NCBI GenBank assembly: GCA_015680685.1
Contig: MNCI01008673.1
Location: 399,235 to 463,234, forward strand
Origin: Gnetum montanum
Lineage: Eukaryota; Streptophyta; Gnetopsida; Gnetales; Gnetaceae
Direction: 5' to 3'
DNA: 64,000 nucleotides
Translations under genes and position numbers: made by a program
Shown here: in pieces, positions 22,600 through 33,401 of the stretch
How positions within the stretch are numbered: the stretch's first letter is position 1
Layout: each line of letters opens with the position of its first letter
The notes under the pieces: model-generated
Told to the model about the DNA's origin: nothing
What the model saw: the letters and a program-made list of their open reading frames with translations, nothing else
Databases searched by the model: none

Positions 22600-24880
22600 A
22601 TGTCTTCTTCTTACAAGCATGATGATACTAAATCACCAGTCCCTCAAAAATGCAAGGTGGTGTATACTCATCCAGATGAATATGTGCCTAATTTACTTTC
22701 ATCTTGCATCAAGATAAACAACTACAATTTCGAGATATGGAAGGCAACATTGTAATGCCTCCTAATCAATCTATGCCCAAGATGTTGCTTTAGACTCTTA
22801 GGAGGTTGGGTATCCAAGATCTTCAAGCGAAGTACATTGTGCAAGATTATGACTACCGAGACTACCATCCTACTAAAACATAACGTAGGAGAGATTGACA
22901 CTAGGAGAAGCACCATGAGTTTATGAAGAGGAAACAGTTTGCCAATTCCTTATTCCTGCTTAACCAAAACAACAATGAGGACCCTCCCTCTAGGGGTTCT
23001 CAACATGAAGATTTTCCACCCCTCATTATTGGTGATGGGGATGCAACCTTGAATCTACAGTCCACTATCAACAATCTAGGTTCAAGTAAAAATGGAATTC
23101 AACGCAGGAGCTTAGACAAGCGTCAAGATGACAAGAAAATTGAAGAATGTGATCGTGACAATTGAAGAGAAGTTGGCAGATAGCATGATGGTGCTAGTCC
23201 TCCTCCCTCTTTGTCCTCTTCAGCTGCATCTTTTTCTTCCTCTTCTGGTTCTAACAAACACTATAGAAAGAATAATCGTGATGAAGGGGAATAATGGGAC
23301 AACAATAATGATTGCCAAGTCCACCATGAATGAAGGGGTAGCAAAGGACATCATTAAAATAATGATGATGATGATGAGCCTTTGATGGCAACTTAAAGTA
23401 TGCTAGATATTGCAGAGGCTATAAAAATTTCAACTAAGCATGTGAAAGATAGTTAGATCAAATGATTTGATATGAACAGTATTCCCAGATTTGAGGGGGG
23501 ATATAACTCTAATCCACAAACACATTTTCAAGCTTTTCATGATGTTTGTGCCTTACAAAATATTGAAAATGATTGGTAGAAATTAAAGCTATTTCCTAGG
23601 ACACTCATCAAGGAAGTAAAAAGTTGGTATTGATCCTTGGAGTTGGAATCCATTCATATGTGGAGTACAATGCTAGATTTATTTAATGATAAGTATCAAA
23701 CATACTCTAGAGTGTCTAATCTGAGAAGGCAAATCTAAGGATGGAAGCATAAAAACCATGAACCCTTGGATTTTGCCATGGGTAGATACTATTCTCTCAT
23801 ACATTGATGCCTTGGCCATGGTTATTCTCAATGGGAATAACTTCGTCATATCATAGATGAACTTAGATTGAAAACAAGAAAAACTCTTGGGGTTTATGCC
23901 CAAGGAAGACTATCAGAACTTAGAGCCCATTAGATCCAAAGGCTAATTGAGTAGGTAGCAAAAGAAGAAGGAGAGTTAAGAAAACACAAAAGTGCAGAAG
24001 AATACAATAGGGATCCTTCCATCAGAAAGAGGGAAGTCTGATTTGTAACAGTGAAGAGGAATCACCACTTGATGAGGTGGTGAATAGAAAAACCTTGCTG
24101 ATTCAAAAATCTATGTTTGAAATTTTAGCCAAGGTGGATAAAATGTGGGATTTGTTGGATAAAAAATTCCAAACTACCCTAAAAATCATTAAAGAATCAA
24201 AAGAGCAGAGTAGTGATCGTAATTGTAGGAGGTGAAAAGAAGTTAAACGTGCTTATCAAAGGGGTAAGGGCAATATTGTTGTAATAGATGAAGTCGTGAA
24301 AACTAAATCAAATGATGATGGTGGGTATGACATTTGCCAATATGAACATCCTAAGGGATGTTGCCCCATCGTGTCACACTTACAAGAGTTTGGGGTGTAT
24401 GTTATGAACCCATGACTAGCAAAAAGGCAAATGCCCAAAAGATTGCCTTATCCTTAAGGCAATCCTAGACAATTTCATTAGCAACAACAATATTATCTAA
24501 GTGGAATTCCATTACAATTGTATGAACAATATCAACAGTAGCACCAACCATAGTCATGGGGGATGCCACCACCCAAGTAACAGTACCCTTATAAGCAACC
24601 AGATCCATAGGGATATTACGTTCAGCAACCCTTGTCTCCACTTGACTCTTCCAGTTATATTTCTCCTTTCCAACATCACTACTACCCTCATGAATACTAC
24701 AAAGCTTATTCTCCACATTATAGGAGGGATGCCACATTTTATCTTTATCCTCCTTCTATTCTTGCACATGTTCCTCCATCCCTCAACATAACTATGAACT
24801 TCTAGCCTAACTGGAGCAACATAATACTACGAGGGTAATCAATCTACAACTAGTTCATCAATTAAGGGGTTTGGGACCTC
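22600..24880 (+). pseudogene. Element D gag
   Basis: The ATG at 22600 opens MSSSYKHDDTKSPVPQ. Later blocks are DYDYRDYHPT, MKRKQFANSLFL, the FEGGYNSNPQTHFQAFHD region (about 23490) and the RRQI-GWKH segment. The zinc-knuckle region is YDICQYEHPKGCCP (24325-24366), whose first Cys is now Tyr. Several stops and frame changes are present, including TAG at 23952-23954 before VAKEEGELR. Confidence 0.78.
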
Positions 24881-24949
24881 ATGCTTGTAAAAGATCATTT
24901 TTCAGAATCAACAACCCTACTAAGCCCTCATAGACTTAGGGGGTTGGTC

Positions 24950-25800
24950 ATCCTTCTCCTACCTCATCCTTTACAAACCATTCCATCGGGTCCCCTTCAA
25001 ATCAAATGCCATCCAAAATCCTTAGTATTATGCTCACTCATGCTGTATCTAATTGGATTTGGGCTGGCAACCTTCCCAGGAAAATAGCTAATCCTAGAAG
25101 TCCCCTTATCTATTTATAGATTGCTAGGAATGAACCATGTAAAGCTCTTCTTGATTCAGGTTTCGATGTGAACTTGATTTCTCATGAGATGTATATTGCC
25201 TGGAACCTACCACTTCTCAAGAAGAGCAATATCATATTGTAATTGGTAGACCAGTCCATCACTATTTTATTAGGATTGGTAAAAGATATTGTGACCATTG
25301 TCTATGTGTGGTCTTATCCTATCGATTTCCTAGTAATCAGGGTTAAGAACTATAAGGGGGACTTCCCAATCATTATGGGAAGGACATGGCTAAGCACTGT
25401 TGATGTAAGAATGGACATTAGAGATATTTCCTTGGAGATATCTAAGGAAAATGCATTTGGAAAGATTGAGAAGAGATGAGTTCCATGCATTGCGTATAGC
25501 GATATAGGGTGCAATTGCGTGTAGAAACTCTAGTCCATGAAATGAGCATCCATTTCTGCATGCAGGTAGTATGCACATGAGGCAGATATTCAAAAGTGCT
25601 TGTCCGCAATAGCCACAAAACATGAGGGCACCTAGTGGTTGACTGTTGATTTTGACAGCAACACAATGTGAATGGAACCTATTGAGAGCTTGACATGCAC
25701 TTATGTTGTAGGAATGGATGAACTAGAGCAAGTTCATCACCAACTCTTTGATGATGAAAACATTGATACCAATTAGGAAGAGTTGGAGATCCCTAAGAAT
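24950..25800 (+). pseudogene. Element D protease
   Basis: The retropepsin region reads NEPCKALLDSGF (about 25130-25165), then VDQSITILLGLV and FPIIMGRTWLSTVD (25365-25400), with stops between. It corresponds to the element A protease. Its protein is split into short pieces. Confidence 0.8.
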
Positions 25801-27032
25801 TTCAAACAAGAGCCCCTAGAGTTGAAAAATCTACCTACCAGCTTGGAATACGCATTCTTAAAAAATGGCAAGACAATCATACTTAATGCTAAACTTGCTC
25901 TGGAGCAGAAAGCAAAATTGTTGAAAGTGATCAATAGATGGTCAACAATCTTTGCTTGGTCATATCCTAAACTCATTGGAATTGATCCATGGATATGCTA
26001 GCATTGCATTTACACTAATCCATCCATGAAGCCAAGGAGGCAACCACAACGATTGTTGAATCCAAAATTGAAGAAAATCATCAAAGAGTAGAGTGAGCAA
26101 CTCCTTAAGGTAGGGTTCATCTACCCCATTGCGGATAGTAAGTGGGTCAGCCCAGTCATGATAGTGTCAAAGACAGATGGCAAATGGTGGGTTTGTATTG
26201 ACTTCAAGCTATTAAACATGGAAACATTCAAAGATCATTTTCCATTGCCATTCATTGTTCAAGTGTTGGACATCATATCCGGGAATCGCCATTACAGTTT
26301 ATTAGATAGTTATAGTGGCTATAACCAAATCTAGATTGCAGCAAAAGATTAAGCCAAAACAACATTCATGAGTTCTTGAGGGATCTTTGCATATTGCAAG
26401 ATGCCTTTTGGTCTATGCAATGCTCCTGCCACTTTTCAACTTCTGGTCTTGAGTATCTTTCAGTAGAAAATAGGTAGTGGGGTGGAAGTTTTCATGAATG
26501 ACTTCTCCACTTATGGTGCCACATTCAAGCAAGCTTTGGACTACGTTGAGAAAGTACTAAAAAGATGTGTGGAAATAAATCTACAACTCAATTGGTAAAA
26601 GAGCCATCTCATGGTCCAAGAAGGTATTGTATTGGGACACCAAATTTTGTAGGAAGGGATCAAGTTAGACCTTGAAAAGACAAGGGTCATCCAAGGAATC
26701 ACTCGCCAACTAGAAACTGTTAAAGATGTTTAGTCATTCTTTGGACACACTGGCTACTACTGGTGATTTATAGAGAATTTCCCTAAGATCAGAAAATCAT
26801 GGGTCAAGCTAATAAAGAAATATGCTCCCTTCATTTAGACCAAGGAATGTGAAAATGCATTCCAAAGTCTCAAGTAGAAGCTTGTAGAGACTCCAATTCT
26901 ACAAGCACCTGGCTAGTCCACACCATTCCATATCATGATAGATGCATCATACTACACCTTGGGAGTTGTGCTTACCTAGTTGGATGATAAGAAGTGTCCA
27001 TATTACATCCACTATGTAAGTCGAAGCATTAT
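25801..27032 (+). pseudogene. Element D reverse transcriptase and RNase H start
   Basis: RT motifs are WVSPVMIVSKTDGKW, HFPLPFIVQVLD, YSGYNQI, KMPFGLCNAPATFQ and VEVFMNDFSTYG (26488-26520). In the last, the first catalytic Asp of the FMDD box is Asn. RNase H begins SFFGHTGYYW to HIMIDASYYTLGVVLT. Most of its many stops are TAG or TAA at Gln codons. The frame is cut at 27032 by the solo LTR. Confidence 0.85.
27028..27032. repeat. Left target-site duplication of solo LTR (ATTAT)
   Basis: ATTAT precedes TGATGAGACG; the same ATTAT is at 27865-27869 after ...CACTCATCA. Removing the LTR and one copy restores the RNase H reading SRSIID/AQLNYT. Confidence 0.88.
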
Positions 27033-27864
27033 TGATGAGACGCGACATGCACTGTGCCGCGATATCGCATCTTTCCCTGCGATATCGCGTACGCGATATT
27101 GCGGTCTGCCGCCATATCTATAAATAAGANNNNNNNNNNNNNNNNNNNNNNNNNNNNNNNNNNNNNNNNNNNNNNNNNNNNNNNNNNNNNNNNNNNNNNN
27201 NNNNNNNNNNNNNNNNNNNNNNNNNNNNNNNNNNNNNNNNNNNNNNNNNNNNNNNNNNNNNNNNNNNNNNNNNNNNNNNNNNNNNNNNNNNNNNNNNNNN
27301 NNNNNNNNNNNNNNNNNNNNNNNNNNNNNNNNNNNNNNNNNNNNNNNNNNNNNNNNNNNNNNNNNNNNNNNNNNNNNNNNNNNNNNNNNNNNNNNNNNNN
27401 NNNNNNNNNNNNNNNNNNNNNNNNNNNNNNNNNNNNNNNNNNNNNNNNNNNNNNNNNNNNNNNNNNNNNNNNNNNNNNNNNNNNNNNNNNNNNNNNNNNN
27501 NNNNNNNNNNNNNNNNNNNNNNNNNNNNNNNNNNNNNNNNNNNNNNNNNNNNNNNNNNNNNNNNNNNNNNNNNNNNNNNNNNNNNNNNNNNNNNNNNNNN
27601 NNNNNNNNNNNNNNNNNNNNNNNNNNNNNNNNNNNNNNNNNNNNNNNNNNNNNNNNNNNNNNNNNNNNNNNNNNNNNNNNNNNNNNNNNNNNNNNNNNNN
27701 NNNNNNNNNNNNNNNNNNNNNNNNNNNNNNNNNNNNNNNNNNNNNNNNNNNNNNNNNNNNNNNNNNNNNNNNNNNNNNNNNNNNNNNNNNNNNNNNNNNN
27801 NNNNNNNNNNNNNNNNNNNNNNGTATTCGTATGGTTGAGTATAGGGGTACCTTGCCACTCATCA
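27033..27864 (+). repeat. Solo LTR (GATATC type) with assembly gap
   Basis: It begins TGATGAGACGCG and ends ACCTTGCCACTCATCA, flanked by ATTAT duplications. U3 holds two perfect palindromes GCGATATCGC (27058-27067 and 27079-27088) and a third degenerate copy, followed by the TATA box CTATAAATA (27118-27126). Bases 27130-27822 are N, so an internal region collapsed by the assembler cannot be excluded. The total span matches a single LTR of about 830-850 bp. Confidence 0.8.
27130..27822. other. Assembly gap (693 N)
   Basis: This is a run of N inside the solo LTR. Apparent open frames across it are artefacts. Confidence 0.99.
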
Positions 27865-28390
27865 ATTATGGATGCACAATTGAATTACACCACAATGAAA
27901 AAATAATTAATGGTGGTGGTGTATGCTCTAGAAGAGTTCAGGCACTATGTGCTTGGATATCAAGTGTTTATGTACATTGATCATAGTGCCATTTGCTTCC
28001 TCATGAACAAGCCAATGGTGAGCCCTTGTGTCATATGGTGGTTGGTGATCTTGCAGGAATTCAATCTTACAATGGTAGATCAAAAGAGGACTGAGAATGT
28101 GGTTACCAATCACTTGTCTCATTTATGATGGGATAACAAAGAGGAGGAGAGTCCACTCTTTGATCAATTTCTTAATGAACTCCTCTTTGCTACTACAATA
28201 AATGAACAAATGCCTGCAAAATGAAAATGTTATGATGGCATCCTCACTTATCTTCTCACTCAGGAGATGCCACAAGATCTAGACCACAGGAAGAAATAGA
28301 AAATTTCTTCATTAGGCTAAGCACTTCATGGAAATCAATAGACACCTTTACAAGTTATGTGTTGATGGCCTAGTTTGTTGGTGTGTACCT
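27865..28390 (+). pseudogene. Element D RNase H, continued after solo LTR
   Basis: This stretch reads AQLNYTT, then VVVYALEEFRHYVLGYQVFM, DHSAICFLMNKPMVSP and VTNHLSHL, aligning with 12400-12760 of element A. It contains several stops. Confidence 0.85.
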
Positions 28391-28565
28391 AATGTAGATC
28401 AATTATGTGTTCTTTAGGATGCTCACGAAGGCCCTTGTAGAGGCCAATGTGCTAGGAGATGCACAATCATAAAAATCTTGATGGAAGGATACTATTGGTT
28501 CATAATCTTCAAGGATGCCCACCAATTTTTTTAGTCCCGTGAACATTATCAACGAGATGGTGGGA
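28391..28565 (+). pseudogene. Element D integrase fragment
   Basis: Only the zinc-binding part is left: DAHEGPCRGQCARRCTIIK, GYYWFIIFKDAH and QRDGG. Sequence then switches directly to the middle of gag (element H) at about 28566. Confidence 0.75.
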
Positions 28566-28569
28566 TTTT

Positions 28570-29755
28570 GCTCAAGACATGCGGAAGCAAATCCAAGGAT
28601 GGAAGCAAGGAAATCATGAACCCTTGGATGTTGCCATGGGCTGCTATTACGCATTGTTACATTGTTGCCCTGGCCATGGTTATTCATAGCAAGATCAACT
28701 ACGCCATCTTGTAGATGGACTTAGGCATGAAACAAGAAGAACCCTTGGGACATATGCCCAAGGAAGGTTATCGAAGCTTAGGTCTCATCAAATCCATAGA
28801 TTGCTAGAGCAAGTAGCCAAAGAAGAAGGTGAGCTACAAAAGAGAGAAAGTGTAGAAGAGTAAAGCCGAGATCCTTCCCTTTGAAAAAGGGGAGTGAGAT
28901 TCTATGAGGATGAAGAAGAGTCACCACTCGAAGAGATGGTGAATAGGAAAACTTTGCCACTCCAAAAGTTAACAACTGAAGTATCAGCGAAGGTAGACCA
29001 AATGTGGGACTCCTTGGATAGTAGGTTTGAAACTGTTCTTAAAATTGTAGAGGAGTTTAGAGAGTGAGGTAGTGAGCATGACAAAGAGAAAAAGAGAGAA
29101 GTAGACAATGCACATAACAAGGGTAAGGGTAAAATGGCCATCGCCGAAGAGGTTGTGGATTTAGACATAGACAATGACGGTGGATGTGAGATATGCCAAT
29201 ACAACCATCCTAAGGGATGTTGCCCAGTAATCTCACATCTATAAGAGTTTGGGGTGTATGCACTCAACCCACGATTTAATAAATGACAAGCACCCCGGAA
29301 GTTACCTTATCCCCAAGGTAACCCAAGGTAGTTTCACCAACCTTTAACATATTATCTAAGTGGAACTCTACCACAACCCATTGAGCAACATCAACAGTGG
29401 CAATACCCACAGTCATGGGGGATGCCACCACCAAGGCAACAATACCCCTACTGGCAACCAGACCCATATGGCTACTACGTGCAGCATCCAATCTCTCCAC
29501 GTGACTTTGTTGGTCACGTTACATCACAACATCACTACCAAGCTTGTGAGTATTTTAGAACTCCTTCTCCTAGGGGAGATAACCCACAAACATACCATCC
29601 TTCGAATCTATCCGCAACTCTCACATCGATAGCTCCATTACCACCCACTCCAACAATGAAAGGGGAACTCCCTACTCAACCGCAACAATGCAATGTCACA
29701 AGGGCTATAAATACTCAACCTAATGTTGGTTCTAACAACCATATAAAGAGATGAC
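28570..29755 (+). pseudogene. Element H gag (5' truncated)
   Basis: It reads MRKQIQGWKQGNHEPLD, RRTLGTYAQGRLSKLRSHQ, LLEQVAKEEGEL and KVDQMWDSLDSRFETVLK. The intact zinc knuckle is C-E-I-C-Q-Y-N-H-P-K-G-C-C (about 29188-29226), after which comes a Gln/Pro-rich tail. H keeps CAA (28810-28812) at the gag codon that is a stop in A, C, D and F. Few stops interrupt this copy. Confidence 0.82.
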
Positions 29756-30690
29756 CTTTCTTTAGAACCAACAATCCAACCAAGCCCTCACAACGACAAG
29801 CGGTTGAACCTTTGAATGCCTCTCCATCAAATAAGGCTTCAGAGCTCCCTTCAAACCAAACACCGAGTTCAACGCATACAGTTATGTTAACACATGCCGT
29901 TACTGAATGGATTAAGGTGGGTCACCTTCCTAGGAAATTCTCTGATCTTGGAAGCCCCCTAATCTATCTCCAAGTCACTGGGAATGAACCATGTAAAGCT
30001 CTTCTGGACTCAGGTTTCGGAGTCAACCTAACATCACAAGAGATGTACAAAGCATAGAACCTGCCTCTATTAAGAAAGAGCAATATTCGACTAGAGCTAG
30101 CCGACTAGTCCATCACTGTTCCCTTGGGACTGGTGGAGGACATCATTACCACTGTGTGTGGGTGGTCATACCTAGTTGATTTCCTAGTGATACAAGTAAA
30201 TAGTGATAAAGGGGACTTCCCAATAATAATGGGAAGGGCATGGCTAAGTACTATAGATGCACGTTTAGGAATCCGTAATCTTTCCCTGGAAATATCTAAG
30301 GAGAACACTTTTGGAAAGATCGAGAAGAAGAAAGTTCTATGCATCGCATATAGTGACACAGGGTGGCATTGTGTGTAGAGATCAAGGATTGAGCAAAATT
30401 TAGCATTGCCTGCATGCAACCAGTGTGCAAAAGACCTTAACCTACACAAGTGCCTGTATGCAGTAGCCACACGACAAAGAGATACCCAGTGGCTGATAGC
30501 TGATCAAGTGAACAACTCACTAACGTGCATGGAACTAACTAAGGGGATAACTAGTGCTTACATCGAAAGCATAGATGCACTGGAGTAAGATTGTCACCAA
30601 CTTCCAAGCCTTAACCTGGAAAACATCAATTGGGGGAAGTTGGAAATTCCTAAAAAGTTAGACAAAAACTTTAATAAGAAATTACTAGTC
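29756..30690 (+). pseudogene. Element H protease
   Basis: It reads VTEWIKVGHLPRKFSD, NEPCKALLDSGFGVN (active site) and FPIIMGRAWLSTIDARLG, with the downstream Cys-containing segment. A TAG replaces the Trp codon in YKA-NLP. The coding sequence fades out at about 30690 without any RT. Confidence 0.85.
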
Positions 30691-32346
30691 AATGTGCAAT
30701 AGACCAAACTTTCCATGAACTTAGAACGGCCAGTGCACATAATACCTTTGAGAAGGAATGACCCTACTCATTATTTTGGATGTCCCCCTTCCAACTTAGT
30801 CATGGGGGAGATGGCCACCTCTGATTTTAAATTGAGGCCCTCGGTTCCTTTTTAAGTTTTTGTTTTACACATTTTTGTGTTACAAATTTCTTTAACTTTT
30901 CTTGTTTTTGTGTTGCAACATTGTTAATACTTTTTCATTTCTTTGTGTAATTGTTTGTTTGTTGTTTTTGTTTTTGTTTTGTTAGGTTCGTCACCTAATA
31001 AGTGCTCCTGATGGTGATATGAACTGTATTCCATTGATTGCTAATGTTTGGTTTTTACCTTTGAGTTATAATGTTGATACTAAGGTATGGTTATTTTGAT
31101 ATAACAGGCAATGAGTTCACGTCATCCATGAATTCATAAATTTCTATGGTCTCTCTTGGCTTGGAATTGTATGGTTCCTTTCTTAATCATAAAACTATCA
31201 ATGAATTAGTGACTGGGCATTTCTCAAACTAAGGAAGGACTCAAGGACTGAAAAGGGTGTGGCTTCAAGGGGATTTGATGCATATGTGCTGGCCATTATC
31301 TTGGGTGCTTGGATGTTTTCTTCTTGGATTTTCCTTACCATTTCTATGTTGCTCCATTATCGGGAAGCTGAGCTAATAAAATTAATAAGTCTTTGCATGG
31401 TGTGGTTCTCACGCAAAAGAAAAAAAAAAGAAAGCCAATGAGAATTCAAAGAACACCCCTTAGACAAAATAATCATCTGGGCTACAAGCACTGGTTATGG
31501 AACTAAACAAATGTGTTCCCTCTAACTAAGGCTCTATCTCGGTTCCTACTTTTCCCTTTCTTGTTTCTTTAGAATGGTGGTGAGTCTTTGGCGGAAGCAT
31601 TCTTGTTACTTCAAGTGGATGGATTGGCCAAGTGTATTAATGCGAAGTCACTGGATGTGGATTTTTTGAGGCTAGATTTGGAATGAGATCTACTAAATCA
31701 CATTAACCATAAATACACAAGGGGCTGTACACCACCTTGTTCTTGGGACTCCATTCCATTCTCTTCTTTCCATAATTCTTTCTCCATTTTCCACCTCATT
31801 GCTAGTTGTATAAGTAGTCTATATTTTGGTTGATGCATTATTTTATTTTTGGTAAAATCTTGTGGTTAAGAATTTAACTCTTGCTGCCAAGTGATATTTC
31901 CAGAGCCTACAGACTCTTTGAATGTGGGATTGTCAGGGCATTAAGGGCATGAGCCTGCTTTGGGAAGGACCCACTAGCATTCCTAATTGGTGCATCAGTT
32001 AACTTCCTTCCCTTAAACATTGTTGCAATCACCATTTATTTTGTTCATTTCCACCTCTGACATCCATTTTATTAGTGTTGTCGTTGTTTATTTTTATCTA
32101 TCTTTCTTATTCCTTATATTTTTCCATTCTATTGCTACCGGAGGATTGCTCTTATTCATGGTGTTCCTGGTCCAATTTTTCAATTTTCTCCTAACCCCTA
32201 CACCTTGGGTAGTCACCACTGTTATATCTCTAGAATTCGTATTAGCCATATCACAACTTAGCCAATGGACCTTACACTAAGGCAAGGTATCAACTATATT
32301 GTGATTTACTTATCCTTGCTCATATGTGACTGTGTTGTGTGTGTAG
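30691..32346 (+). other. Element H pol-3'ORF spacer
   Basis: This non-coding stretch contains a PPT-like ACTTAGTCATGGGGGAGATGG (about 30785-30808) and TTGCATGGTGTGGTTCTCA with an A-rich run and GAATTCAAAGAACACCCC (31393-31460). GGGCATTAAGGGCATGAGCC with GGGAAGGACCCAC follows at about 31937-31980. All are shared with element A and/or B. I found no GATATC promoter-like module. Confidence 0.65.
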
Positions 32347-32645
32347 ATGGCAATCATACAACAACGGACTGGATCTAGAGGAAACACTTAGGATGGACTG
32401 GTGCTGGAACAATTGTGCAAGGAACAAGATTGATGGCGCAGTTATGGATGGACAATGGAAGGTGCAAACCTGGCATCGGTAGGAACACATCTTCTTCTTT
32501 TCTCTCTCTCTCTCTTCTTTCTCAGCTGCCAAATAAGGCTAGATGTCATTTGTGTATAGTGTTCATTCTTGTAGTCATGAACACTAATATTGTCATGTAT
32601 TGTAATGATTGATCTGTTCACACATCATTCCATTCACCATTAGTT
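32347..32645 (+). pseudogene. Element H 3' ORF remnant
   Basis: An ATG follows GTGTGTAG, like the AG|ATGG start of the 3' ORF in A, B and C. It reads MAIIQQRTGSRGNT then a stop. The rest of the 2.7-kb ORF is missing, since the PPT is reached about 380 bp later. Identity with the other 3' ORFs rests mainly on position and start context. Confidence 0.4.
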
Positions 32646-32689
32646 GTCATTCAAGTCAATAATCCCATACCTTCCCAATATTTTGTAAG

Positions 32690-32726
32690 GATCTCGAGGA
32701 CGAGTTTTCATTCAGCCATGGGGGTA
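32690..32726 (+). promoter_or_regulatory. Element H polypurine tract region
   Basis: CTCGAGGACGAG...CAGCCATGGGGGTA stands directly before TGATGAGCC of the LTR and matches the PPT region of A, B and C. Confidence 0.8.
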
Positions 32727-33400
32727 TGATGAGCCGCATCCACCACGTGATATCACATACATGATATCACGTCCTGCCTCATCTTCTATAAATAAGAGGC
32801 AACGTCCTTTGTTCAAGATAGTTAGAGTTGGATCCTTAGCTAAACTCTTGCAGTTTTACCATTCCAGAGTTAGAATAATTCCTGTGTGCCTGTAGTAGGA
32901 GTCATAGAGTGAACAGATCTTTATTCGAGCAATTTGTACCTGAGCACACATTTGTGTACGGCAATAAAGATGAACTTTATGATAAACCTTGCAGCATACA
33001 GATTAAGCTAAATAGTAATTAATTATTGTTGAATGTTTAAATGCTTTCCTAGTTAATTAATCTCTCTCTCAACCTTTGACTCTCCTAGTTAATTACACTT
33101 AGTACGACCACTTCAAGCATGTGTGTAGCGCTTGGTAACCCAGTAACGATTAGCGTTAGGTAATCCCAGTAGCGTTGCACTAGTTCAGGATGTGTGCAGC
33201 AAGTGGGAATGGATACTAGTGTTAGGAACAATTAGAACTTAGTTAGTGAATAGTTAATGTAAGTTAGTCACTTAGTTCTCTTTACCTTCCCTTATTAGCA
33301 TAAGACATTAAAAATATAAAAGTCATAAAAATCACATACCTCAACCTTAACCATATAACCGTGACAATACAAGTAAGTTTGGAAAGACAACGATTGATTA
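32727..33400 (+). repeat. Element H 3' LTR (3' truncated)
   Basis: It starts TGATGAGCCGC. U3 has GTGATATCAC and ATGATATCACG (32747-32772), then a TATA box TCTATAAATAAG (32784-32796). R/U5 has CTTGGTAACCCAGTAACG and GGTAATCCCAGTAGCG (33125-33172). The last part of the LTR is missing; integrase sequence of element B starts after a single N. Confidence 0.82.
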
Positions 33401-33401
33401 N

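Larger units (their letters stand above)
21515..28565 (+). mobile_element. Element D: truncated Athila-like element
   Basis: This plus-strand element runs from a 5' LTR through PBS, gag, PR, RT and RNase H to the integrase zinc region. It then stops abruptly at about 28565, where gag of element H begins. A solo LTR is inserted in its RNase H. The LTR is of the element A type (CCCATCGACATAG, GTTGACGTGG). It is heavily decayed, with many TAG/TAA codons at conserved Gln and Trp positions. Confidence 0.85.
28566..33400 (+). mobile_element. Element H: Athila-like fragment lacking RT-INT
   Basis: It begins mid-gag and has PR, then the spacer, a short 3' ORF remnant, PPT and a GATATC-type 3' LTR. 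RT, RNase H and integrase are absent between 30690 and the spacer. The left end abuts integrase of element D; the right end breaks inside the LTR at a single N (33401). Confidence 0.75.

Noticed and set aside
27029-27980. Long open frames of about 250-310 codons on both strands
   Set aside because: They are almost entirely N translated as X across the assembly gap.
21515-33400. D and H as one rearranged element
   Set aside because: Their LTRs are of different U3 types and gag occurs twice, so two elements joined is simpler.
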